Source: Gluconacetobacter azotocaptans
GTDB lineage: Bacteria; Pseudomonadota; Alphaproteobacteria; Acetobacterales; Acetobacteraceae
NCBI RefSeq assembly: GCF_014174355.1
Contig: NZ_JABEQF010000013.1
Location: 1-64,000, forward strand
Length of the DNA stretch: 64,000 nucleotides
Direction of reading: 5' to 3'
The notes beneath the pieces are model-generated. The model had not been told where the DNA came from. It saw only the letters and a list, made by a program, of their open reading frames with translations, and did not search any database. The position numbers were made by a program, and so were the translations under genes. Below are positions 49,252 through 58,616 of the stretch, piece by piece. The first letter of the stretch is position 1, and every line of letters begins with the position of its first letter.

Positions 49252-50517
49252 TTATGCGTCCTTCCGGTTCCACCAGGATTCGACGGCGCGATCCAGCGTC
49301 GCACGCAGGATCTCGTCGCCGATCAGATCGACGGCATCATGCAGGAACGCCTTGACCAGCATGGCCCGTGCCTCGTGCTCGGCCACGCCGCGGCTGCGCA
49401 GGTAGAACAGCTGGTCCGGATCCAGCGCGCCCACCGTGGCGCCATGGCTGCACCGCACGTCGTCGGCATAGATCTCCAGTTCCGGCTTCGCGTCGATCTC
49501 GGCCGTCTCGGACAGCAGCAGCGCCTGGTTCATCTGGTAGCCATCGGTCTTCTGCGCCACGCGCTCGACCAGGATCTTGCCCTGGAACACCCCGCGCGCA
49601 TGACCCGACAGCACGTTCTTCACCGTCTGGCGCGAATTGCAGTCCGGCGCCGCATGGGTGATGACGCTGGTCAGGTCGGCATGCTGCCGATCGTCCAGAA
49701 GCTGCGCCCCGTTCACATGGACGACGGCGCCAGGGGCGGCCAGCCGGACATGGACCTCGTGCCGCGCCAGGGCGGCGCCCAGGGTCAGCGTGAAGCTGTC
49801 ATACTCGCCACCCGCGCCGATTTCGGCGTGGACGACCGCCAGATGCTGCGCCGTCGGAGCCTCGGCCTGCATCTTGGCATGCCCCAGGCGCGCGCCGTCG
49901 GCGACCACAATGTCGAAAACCGGATTGTTCAGATATGCACCCCGCCCGACCGACAGGTCGAGGACCGACAGCGCGGCCCCCTGCCCCAGTTCGATCCGGT
50001 GGCGCGGATGGAACGAGATCGGCGTCCCGTCTTCGGCCACCCCGATCGACAGCAGCAGCAGCCGCCCGGCATCGGCACCGGGCGCGACGCGCAGCACCAG
50101 CCCGTCCTCGGCCAGGATGGCGTTCAGGGCGCTGGCGACGTCGTCATCCGAAGCCTCGTCGGTCGCATGGAAACGGCCCGCCGACACCCCGTCCGGCAGG
50201 GACGACAGCGACGGATCGAAACGCCCGTTGACGAACACCGCCCGCCGCAGGTCGGGGCCCAGCCCGACGGCCTGCTCGGCCTCGGTCAGGATCGCACGGA
50301 CCGTCGCATCGTCAGGCGTCGCCGGCGCCGCGGCGAAGGGAATGTCGCCCAGCGCGCGCAGCGAGGTGTATTTCCATGCCTCGATCCCGGTGCGCGGCAG
50401 CCCCGTCCGGCGCAGCGTATCCGCCGCCCGGTCGCGCGCCGGATTCGTTCCGGCCCGCGCGGCATAGCGGTCCAGGAACGCGGCGGCGCTGACGCCGGCG
50501 GGGGCGAACGCGTTCAC
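49252..50517 (-). CDS. sufD: Fe-S cluster assembly protein SufD
   Basis: The 421-residue scaffold partner of SufB in the SufBC2D complex. The family block from DDVRCSHGATVGALDPDQLFYLRSRGV near the C-terminus and GIEAWKYTSLRAL near the N-terminus identify it. The start is a GTG that overlaps the sufC stop by 4 bp (GTGA), so translation is coupled. Confidence 0.95.
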   Translation of the reverse strand: MNAFAPAGVSAAAFLDRYAARAGTNPARDRAADTLRRTGLPRTGIEAWKYTSLRALGDIPFAAAPATPDDATVRAILTEAEQAVGLGPDLRRAVFVNGRFDPSLSSLPDGVSAGRFHATDEASDDDVASALNAILAEDGLVLRVAPGADAGRLLLLSIGVAEDGTPISFHPRHRIELGQGAALSVLDLSVGRGAYLNNPVFDIVVADGARLGHAKMQAEAPTAQHLAVVHAEIGAGGEYDSFTLTLGAALARHEVHVRLAAPGAVVHVNGAQLLDDRQHADLTSVITHAAPDCNSRQTVKNVLSGHARGVFQGKILVERVAQKTDGYQMNQALLLSETAEIDAKPELEIYADDVRCSHGATVGALDPDQLFYLRSRGVAEHEARAMLVKAFLHDAVDLIGDEILRATLDRAVESWWNRKDA

Positions 50518-51296
50518 GCGGCCTCCGCCAGGAAGCGGGCATATCCCTGCGCTTCCAGTTGCTTGGCCAGTTCGGGACCGCCGCTATGGATGATCCGCCC
50601 GCGCGCCATGACATGGATGCGGTCGGGAACGATATAATCCAGCAGGCGCTGATGATGGGTGATGACCAGCGCCGAGAAATCGGGCGAGCGCAGGGAATTC
50701 ACGCCCTCGGCCACGATACGCAGGGCGTCGATGTCCAGTCCGCTGTCCGTCTCGTCCAGGATGGCGAAGGACGGGGCCAGCATGCGCATCTGCAGCACCT
50801 CGTTGCGCTTCTTCTCGCCCCCCGAGAACCCGACATTGACGTTGCGCTTCAGCATGTCGTCGGACATCGACAGGTGCTTGGTCTCCTGCCGGACGGCCTT
50901 GAGGAACGCCACCGCGTCCAGTTCGTCCTGCCCGCGCGCGCGGCGCACTGCGTTGACCGCCGTGCGCAGGAAGTTCGCATTGTTCACGCCCGGCAGTTCG
51001 ACCGGCGCCTGGAACGCCAGGAACAGGCCCAGCGCCGCACGCTCCTCGGGCTCCAGCGCCAGCAGGTCCTGGCCCTTGAAGGTCGCGCTACCGCCCGTCA
51101 CCTCGTAATCCTCGCGCCCGGCCAGGACGTAGGACAGGGTGGATTTGCCCGATCCGTTCGGCCCCATGATCGCATGGACCTCGCCGGCCGGGATCTCCAG
51201 ATCGACGCCGCGCAGGATCTCCTTGTCCGTCCCGCCATCCGAGATTTTGGCGCAGAGGCCGGAGATCTTTACAAACTCGTTGCTCACGTCACTCAT
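50514..51296 (-). CDS. sufC: Fe-S cluster assembly ATPase SufC
   Basis: The 260-residue ABC-type ATPase drives the SufBC2D scaffold. Walker A GPNGSGKST, Q-loop LAFQAPVELPGV, signature FSGGEKKRNEVLQM and Walker B FAILDETDSGLD are typical of SufC. I start at the ATG at 51296, 7 bp after the sufB stop; GGAG is close to it. Confidence 0.96.
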   Translation of the reverse strand: MSDVSNEFVKISGLCAKISDGGTDKEILRGVDLEIPAGEVHAIMGPNGSGKSTLSYVLAGREDYEVTGGSATFKGQDLLALEPEERAALGLFLAFQAPVELPGVNNANFLRTAVNAVRRARGQDELDAVAFLKAVRQETKHLSMSDDMLKRNVNVGFSGGEKKRNEVLQMRMLAPSFAILDETDSGLDIDALRIVAEGVNSLRSPDFSALVITHHQRLLDYIVPDRIHVMARGRIIHSGGPELAKQLEAQGYARFLAEAA

Positions 51297-51303
51297 TCTC
51301 CGT

Positions 51304-52794
<1,491 letters not shown>

Positions 52795-52808
52795 GTCTTC
52801 CTGCTCCC

Positions 52809-53303
52809 TCAGACCGCGGCGGCGGAACCGGCGACGGACGTTTCGTGGCCCCCGCTTGTATCCTGCCCCCTGGCACCATGGCATTCCCGCGCCCCGGGCT
52901 GCTGCCGATTATGACCTTGCATGTCAGCGAGCGTGATCGAGGACAAGGCCCCCCGGATCGCATCGTTGACCGCATCCCACTGCCCGCACACCCCGCACAG
53001 CACGCGCGCATCGCATCCGCCGCCATCGACGCAGGCCGTCAGCGAAATCGGGCCGTCCACGGCGGTAATGACCCGGGCCACCGATATATCGTTCAGCGGA
53101 CGGGCCAGCCGATACCCTCCCCGCGCGCCGCGCAGCGATACCACCAGATCATGGGCCGCCAGGATCTTCAGCACCTTGGCGACGGTGGGTTCGGGGATGC
53201 TGGTGGCCTGCGACAGGGCGGGCGACGTCATCACGTCGTCCTGCTGCCCCAGGCGCACCAGGGCCACGACGGCGTAATCGGTCAGCTTCGACAGTTTCAG
53301 CAT
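52809..53303 (-). CDS. Rrf2-family regulator of the suf operon (SUF-system type)
   Basis: The 164-residue protein is a winged-helix regulator of the Rrf2/IscR superfamily. It opens [20 protein letters not shown] and shows the recognition helix region [21 protein letters not shown] and wing [11 protein letters not shown]. Four cysteines, C91, C97, C103 and C106, could bind a sensory Fe-S cluster. It resembles the SUF-associated regulators more than E. coli IscR. The last 30 residues are Gly/Ala-rich and not conserved. As the first gene of the suf operon, with a palindrome 43 bp upstream, it probably represses its own operon when clusters are plentiful. Confidence 0.93.
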   Translation of the reverse strand: MLKLSKLTDYAVVALVRLGQQDDVMTSPALSQATSIPEPTVAKVLKILAAHDLVVSLRGARGGYRLARPLNDISVARVITAVDGPISLTACVDGGGCDARVLCGVCGQWDAVNDAIRGALSSITLADMQGHNRQQPGARECHGARGQDTSGGHETSVAGSAAAV

Positions 53304-53345
53304 CCGTCCCCCACCCGCCGACCGGTCTCGCGACCATAGCGGACC

Positions 53346-53361
53346 AAATCAGTACTGATTT
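53346..53361 (-). promoter_or_regulatory. Palindromic operator candidate for the suf operon
   Basis: AAATCAGTACTGATTT is a perfect 16-bp palindrome centred on AGTACT. It begins 42 bp upstream of the regulator's start codon, where the promoter is expected. Rrf2 proteins bind as dimers to palindromes of about this size. The AT-rich core contrasts with the GC-rich surroundings. Confidence 0.7.
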
Positions 53362-53426
53362 ACCACCAGATGAGACGATGCATCGCCATCGTCAAGTGCA
53401 ATCGGCACAATCCTGCCCGCCGCTTC

Positions 53427-54719
53427 CTATCCGGCGCCGGGGCCGAACATCAGCCGCAGGGCCAGCGACAGCGCCGCCCCGGCCAGGAACCCGACCAGCG
53501 TGCCGTTCAGCCGCACGAACTGCAGATCCTTGCCCACCCGCAATTCCAGCCGCGACGCCAGCAGGTCGGCATCCCACCCCGCGACGACCGAGGCAATGAA
53601 GCGCGACAGCCGGTCGCAGACGAAGGGCAGGCCGCGCAGGATCATGCCGCGCGCGCCCGCCGTCACCCGCTGGCGCAGCGCCTGGTCCTCGCGCATCTGT
53701 CCGGCCAGATGCCGCAGCGCGTCCCGCACGATAGACGCCGACCAGCCGTCGGGCTGGGCCATGTCGGCCTCGATCATCAGACGCATGCGCCGCCAGACAT
53801 CGCCGCTCCAGCCCCGGATGCTTTCATGGGTCATCACGCCCATGATCGCGTCCGTGATCTCGCGCCGCCGCTCGGGGTCCGTCTCGATCCGGTCGATCTC
53901 GGCGCGGACCCAGGTCGTGAAGCCTTCGCGCAGCTCGGAATTCTGGGGATCGACGCGGTCCAGCTCATGATTCACCGAAATCAGGACCTTGGTCGCGATC
54001 GATCCGCCGATGGCCCAGCCCAGGATGCGCCCCCCCTGTTCGCGCACCCGGTCCTCGATGATCGTGCGCAGGGCCGCCTCCTTGGCCTTCAGCCCGTCCT
54101 TCAGGCGCGCCAGCAGGAAGGACAGGACCTCCTGGTGGCGGTCGCCTTCCACCAGCGCGCGCAGGGTCCGTGCGACCACGGGCGCCACCTCCTCGCCCCC
54201 CAGGATCACCGGCAGGATCCGGCCCATGGCCGAGCCCGCGCGCCCGTCCTGCAGCCGGTCCATGACCGGCGGCGCGGCCTGGGCCAGCGCGCGGCTGACG
54301 GTCTCGGCCGTCGACGAGTCAGCCAGCACCCCCGCCAGCATGCCGGGCAGGTCGATCCGGTCCAGGGCCGCGTTGACGTCGGCCTCGGTAAAGACGTGGG
54401 TCGCCACGAAGCGGCCCAGGGCCTCGCCCAGCCGCGCCTTCTGCGCCGGCAGGATCGCGGTATGGGGAATCGGCAGGCCCATGGGCCGGCGGAACAGGGC
54501 CGTGACGGCGAACCAGTCCGCCAGGCCGCCGACCACCCCGGCCTTGGCGCCCGACCGCAGGACGTCCAGCCACAGACCGTCCGCCACCAGGCCCGCGGCC
54601 GGCGCGGCGTAGCCTGCCATCGTCAGGACGCCCATCCCGGCCAGCAGGCCCGTCGCCGCGCGGCGATAGCGTCGCAATACAAGCCACGCGGCCATGTCCG
54701 CTTCGGGAATCGTGTTCAT
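53427..54719 (-). CDS. DUF445 family membrane protein
   Basis: The 430-residue protein has an N-terminal hydrophobic segment (ATGLLAGMGVLTMAGYAAP, near 20-40), the DUF445 hallmark GAKAGVVGGLADWFAVTALFRRPMGLPIPHTAILPAQKARLG (about 55-95), a long helical middle and a C-terminal hydrophobic helix (LVGFLAGAALSLALRLMF). This matches the YjiN-like family, whose function is unknown. I start at the ATG at 54719; a GGGGGG run precedes it. It lies 123 bp upstream of the suf regulator on the same strand and is divergent from the PEPC-like gene. Confidence 0.88.
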   Translation of the reverse strand: MNTIPEADMAAWLVLRRYRRAATGLLAGMGVLTMAGYAAPAAGLVADGLWLDVLRSGAKAGVVGGLADWFAVTALFRRPMGLPIPHTAILPAQKARLGEALGRFVATHVFTEADVNAALDRIDLPGMLAGVLADSSTAETVSRALAQAAPPVMDRLQDGRAGSAMGRILPVILGGEEVAPVVARTLRALVEGDRHQEVLSFLLARLKDGLKAKEAALRTIIEDRVREQGGRILGWAIGGSIATKVLISVNHELDRVDPQNSELREGFTTWVRAEIDRIETDPERRREITDAIMGVMTHESIRGWSGDVWRRMRLMIEADMAQPDGWSASIVRDALRHLAGQMREDQALRQRVTAGARGMILRGLPFVCDRLSRFIASVVAGWDADLLASRLELRVGKDLQFVRLNGTLVGFLAGAALSLALRLMFGPGAG

Positions 54720-54906
54720 CCCCCCGTCGATACCATTCTGCGGACAGGGACCCAAGGATTCATGCCCGCCGCGCCGCGCGTCCAGGCGCGTCGCCATCCG
54801 GGCAGAGGTCCAAATTCACTGTGATATCGGGTGGCAGACATTGCGATGTGAACGCGAACATGAAACCCTACGGCGCAGGTACGGATTAGACGATTGGGAC
54901 CGCGCG

Positions 54907-57714
54907 ATGACCGAAACCACTTCCCATGACGCGGCGGAGATGCTGCTCGACCTCGCACGGCAGGCCGTCGCGGATGGGCATGATTCGTCGTCGGGCAACC
55001 CGGTCATTACGCTGGCCCGCCGAATCGGCCGGCAGATCACGTCCGGTGCCCTGTCGACCGAAACCTTGGAAGAGGTCGTCCGGCACCTGCGCGACGATGC
55101 CTTCCGCACGCGCGCCGAACGGCTGCGCGCCTATGTCGACGGCACCGACGACGCCATCGTCGCGGAACGCATGCGCGCTGTCGCACGGACGGTCGCGGAA
55201 GATCCCGTCCCGGATGGCACGCCCGCCAGCTTCGGCCATTTCCGCAGAACGGTGGAGCGCAGCCGCTTTGCCGCCGTCTTCACCGCACACCCGACCTTCG
55301 CGCTGGCCAACCCGGTTTATGAACGGCTGGCCGTCATGGCGTCGGACGACACGGGCCAGAAGGCCGCACTGCCGGTGCTGGCGACGCATCGCCGCACCGC
55401 ACCCCCGACCCTGGACGAGGAATTTGCCCTGGCCACGGCGGCGATCCTGCGGGGACGTACCGCGCTGGACCGCCTGACCCGCACCCTGCTGGACGAGGCC
55501 CAGGCGCGCTGGCCGCGCGAATGGACGGTGCTCAGCCCCCGGCCGGTGATCCTGACCAGTTGGGTCGGCTACGACACCGACGGGCGGACCGATATCGGCT
55601 GGTGGGATACCATCCGCCTGCGCCTGCGCATGAAGCACCTGCAACTGACGCGGCTTCAGGACCAGGTCGCACCGCTGCGTCCGATCGCGGACGGGCTGCA
55701 TGAACGCATCGCCCGCGCGCTGGGCGCCGTCAGCGCGCAGATCGACGCCTGCCCGACGGGGCCCGACCCCGAATCGGTCGCCGCCTTCGCCGCCGTGCTG
55801 ATCGGCCGGCGGGACGAGGCGATCGCCCGCGCCAGCGACCTGGCGTCGTCGTTCCAGGAAGCCATCGACACCGCCGCCCCCGAACACCGCATGGCCCTGG
55901 CCGTCGCCCGCGCGGGCTTCATGGCGCACGGCATGGCAGCGGCGCACACCCATGTCCGCCTCAATTCGACGCAGATCCACAATGTCGCGCGGCAGCGGCT
56001 GGGCATCGAGGACAGTCCGGAAATACCGTCGCAGCGCCGCGGCCTGTTGACCCGGATCAACGAGGCGCTGGACCGGGTCGAACCGGTCGAGGTCGATTTC
56101 GGTTCGCTGCTGGCCGAGCAGGCCACCGCCGCGCGCCTAATGATGACGGTGCGCCATATCGTCCGACACATCGACCGCGAAAGCCCCGTCCGCTTCCTGA
56201 TTGCCGAGACCGAGAGCGGCTACACCCTGCTGACTGCCCTGTGGCTGGCCAAGAGCTTCGGAATCGACGAACAGATCGAAATCTCGCCGCTGTTCGAGAC
56301 GCAGGAGGCCCTGGAAAACGGCGCGCATATCATCGAGGAAGCGCTGCATTCCCCCCATTGGCGTGACTATATGCGCCGCACCGGCAAGCTGAGCCTGCAG
56401 TTCGGCTATTCCGATTCGGGCCGTTATGTGGGGCAGCTGGCCGCGACCTACCTGATCGAGCGGCTGCGGCTGAAGATCTGCGACCTGCTGCGCCGCTGGG
56501 ACCTGACGGATGTCGAGGTCATCCTGTTCGACACCCACGGGGAAAGCATCGGGCGCGGCGCGCATCCCTTCCGCCTGGCCGACCGGTTCGACTATCTGTC
56601 GCCGCTGCACGCCCGCGCGGTGTTCGCCGGCACGGGCCTGCGAATCCGCGAGGAAGCGGCCTTCCAGGGCGGCGACGGCTATCTGCTGTTCGGCACCCAG
56701 GCGCTGGCGGACGCGACCGTCAGCATCATCGCATCGCATATCTTCGCGCCCACGCCGCTGGACCGCGACCCGGTCTATGACGAACCCGATTTCTCGGCCG
56801 ATTTCTTCTCGACCATCGGCGCCGGCATGGCGGGGCTGGTCGAGGACCCGGGCTATGCCGCCCTGCTGGGCGCTTTCGGCCCCTCCCTGATCGACAAGAC
56901 CGGGTCCCGCCCCTCGGCCCGCCAGAGCGACGCGGCCGCGGCCACAACGCGGATCAGCCATCCCAGCCAGCTGCGCGCCATTCCCAACAACGCCATCCTG
57001 CAACAGCTGGGCTGGTGCGCGAACACCATCCAGGGCCTGGGCTCGGCCGCGGCACGCCATCCCGAAACGTTCGAGGAATTCCTGACCAGAAGCCCGCGTT
57101 TCCGCCGCGCGCTGGATTTCGCATCGCACGCGCTGGCGCATTCCGACGATACGGTCCTGCGCGCGGTGATCTACATGCTCGACCCCGACATGTGGCTGGG
57201 CCGTGCGACGGCCGAGACCGACCCCGCGCGGCGCGACGCTTTCCTGGCGCTGATGAACGGGCTGGAGCGCCTGAATTTCTGGGCCAGCACGCAGGCGATG
57301 TTCCGCCGTATCCAGTCGGACCACCTGGCGCTGCGCAAGGCGTGGCAACATGCCCCCGGCATGCAGCCCGAGGAGATGCTGCTGCATGCCATCCGGATCG
57401 CCACGATCGAGCAGATCTGGCTGCTGTCGACCCGCATCCCCTATTTCGCGCCGCGCAACGCCTTCACCCGCGACGTGCTGACGACCCGCGTGCTGTGCCT
57501 GGAAATTCCCGCCGCCCTGCGGGAACTGGAACATATCTTCCCCTACGCCACCGGCAGCGGGCTGGACCTCGATTTCCACGAGGCCCATGGCCCGCGCAAC
57601 GACGGCGCCTATGCGCGCGAGCACACCGAGATCTTCGATCCGATGCTGCGGCTGTTCAATCTGGTGCGGGAAACCGGCATGGCGGTGATGCACCATGTCG
57701 GAGCATTCGGCTGA
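54907..57714 (+). CDS. Phosphoenolpyruvate carboxylase-like protein with altered active-site residues
   Basis: The 935-residue protein has the length and motif order of PEP carboxylase, which makes oxaloacetate from PEP and bicarbonate. H128 is in FTAHPTF, where canonical enzymes read TAHPTE. SWVGYDTDGR (218-227) replaces SWMGGDRDGN, and SPLFET with a metal-binding Glu is kept. GYSDSGRYVG replaces GYSDSAKDAG, FDTHGESIGRG replaces FHGRGGSIGRG, and GSRPSARQ stands for GSRPAKRR. The usual C-terminal RNTG is absent. Catalytic activity is therefore uncertain. The ATG at 54907 has only a weak GGGA upstream. The stop overlaps the next gene (CTGA). Confidence 0.75.
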   Translation: MTETTSHDAAEMLLDLARQAVADGHDSSSGNPVITLARRIGRQITSGALSTETLEEVVRHLRDDAFRTRAERLRAYVDGTDDAIVAERMRAVARTVAEDPVPDGTPASFGHFRRTVERSRFAAVFTAHPTFALANPVYERLAVMASDDTGQKAALPVLATHRRTAPPTLDEEFALATAAILRGRTALDRLTRTLLDEAQARWPREWTVLSPRPVILTSWVGYDTDGRTDIGWWDTIRLRLRMKHLQLTRLQDQVAPLRPIADGLHERIARALGAVSAQIDACPTGPDPESVAAFAAVLIGRRDEAIARASDLASSFQEAIDTAAPEHRMALAVARAGFMAHGMAAAHTHVRLNSTQIHNVARQRLGIEDSPEIPSQRRGLLTRINEALDRVEPVEVDFGSLLAEQATAARLMMTVRHIVRHIDRESPVRFLIAETESGYTLLTALWLAKSFGIDEQIEISPLFETQEALENGAHIIEEALHSPHWRDYMRRTGKLSLQFGYSDSGRYVGQLAATYLIERLRLKICDLLRRWDLTDVEVILFDTHGESIGRGAHPFRLADRFDYLSPLHARAVFAGTGLRIREEAAFQGGDGYLLFGTQALADATVSIIASHIFAPTPLDRDPVYDEPDFSADFFSTIGAGMAGLVEDPGYAALLGAFGPSLIDKTGSRPSARQSDAAAATTRISHPSQLRAIPNNAILQQLGWCANTIQGLGSAAARHPETFEEFLTRSPRFRRALDFASHALAHSDDTVLRAVIYMLDPDMWLGRATAETDPARRDAFLALMNGLERLNFWASTQAMFRRIQSDHLALRKAWQHAPGMQPEEMLLHAIRIATIEQIWLLSTRIPYFAPRNAFTRDVLTTRVLCLEIPAALRELEHIFPYATGSGLDLDFHEAHGPRNDGAYAREHTEIFDPMLRLFNLVRETGMAVMHHVGAFG

Positions 57715-58574
57715 CGGGCGGCCGGCCCCGCCACGACTGGCGGGTCAGCGAACCGCCCCCGCCCGTCGGCCCGCCGCTGGAAGCCGCGACCGGCATCCGG
57801 CGGGTCGTGGCGCCCAATCCCGGCCCGATGACCGGCAATGGCACCAACAGCTGGCTGGTCGAGCATTCCGCCGGCACGGCGGTCATCGACCCCGGCCCGG
57901 ACGACGCCGCCCATCTGCGCGCCATCGTAGCGGCGGCGCGCGGGCCGATCACCCATATCCTGCTGACCCATACCCACCGCGACCACCTGGAGGGCGCGCG
58001 CCCGCTGGCCGAAATGACCGGCGCGCCGGTCTGCGCCTATCGGCACAGCGCCTGTGCGACCTTCTCCCCCGATATCGCGCTGGACGACGGCGCCCCGGTC
58101 GCGACCCTGACCGCGCTGCATACGCCGGGACACGCCGCCGACCATCTGTGTTTCGCCACGGGGGACGGAATCGTGTTTACCGGCGACCACATCATGGGCT
58201 GGTCGACGACGATGGTCCCACCGGCCCCGCACGGGTCGGTCCGACTGTTCCTGGACAGCCTGGACAAGGTGCTGGACCGTGACGCACGCCTGCTGCTGCC
58301 CGCGCATGGCCCGCCCATCCCCAGCCCCGTCCTGTGCATCCGGGGGCTGATCGCCCATCGCCTGGCGCGCGAGGACAGCATCCTGGCGGCCCTGCCGGAC
58401 GAACCGGCCACGCTGGACGACATCCTGCGCCGCGTCTATCGCGCCATCCGTCCCGCGCTGCGCCGGGCGGCGGAGTTGAACCTGCTGGCCCATCTGGAAA
58501 AATTGCGCGACGACGGCCGCGCCGTTCACGATCACGACACCTGGCGCGCCGTCCGCGACGGCACGACCGCCTGA
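57711..58574 (+). CDS. MBL-fold metallo-hydrolase, probable CTG start
   Basis: The 287-residue product is a metallo-beta-lactamase-fold hydrolase of the LACTB2/glyoxalase II-like group. The zinc motif is THTHRDH (H87, H89, D91, H92), followed by HTPGHAADHLCF, FTGDHIMGW and the third His in LLPAHGPPI. A C-terminal helical domain of about 75 residues follows. The conserved region begins near VSEPPPPVGPPLEAATGIRRVVAPNPGPMTGNGT, yet no in-frame ATG, GTG or TTG occurs from roughly 57500 to a GTG at 57807. A CTG at 57711 overlaps the PEPC-like stop (CTGA) and has GGAG exactly 7 nt upstream, so I take it as the start. The substrate is unknown. Confidence 0.8.
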   Translation: MTGGRPRHDWRVSEPPPPVGPPLEAATGIRRVVAPNPGPMTGNGTNSWLVEHSAGTAVIDPGPDDAAHLRAIVAAARGPITHILLTHTHRDHLEGARPLAEMTGAPVCAYRHSACATFSPDIALDDGAPVATLTALHTPGHAADHLCFATGDGIVFTGDHIMGWSTTMVPPAPHGSVRLFLDSLDKVLDRDARLLLPAHGPPIPSPVLCIRGLIAHRLAREDSILAALPDEPATLDDILRRVYRAIRPALRRAAELNLLAHLEKLRDDGRAVHDHDTWRAVRDGTTA

Positions 58575-58616
58575 CCACCCCGGCCCGCCCCACGGGCCGG
58601 CCCACCCGGAGAGACC

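Noticed and set aside
54694-54906. Upstream extension of the PEPC-like gene
   Set aside because: The frame is open, but the added residues overlap the start of the divergent DUF445 gene and show no family similarity.
57695-58282. Frame starting at the ATG at 57695 as an alternative to the MBL gene
   Set aside because: It overlaps the MBL gene in another frame, has no motif, and is Arg/Pro/Gly-rich. It remains relevant only if a 1-nt error were found near 57720.
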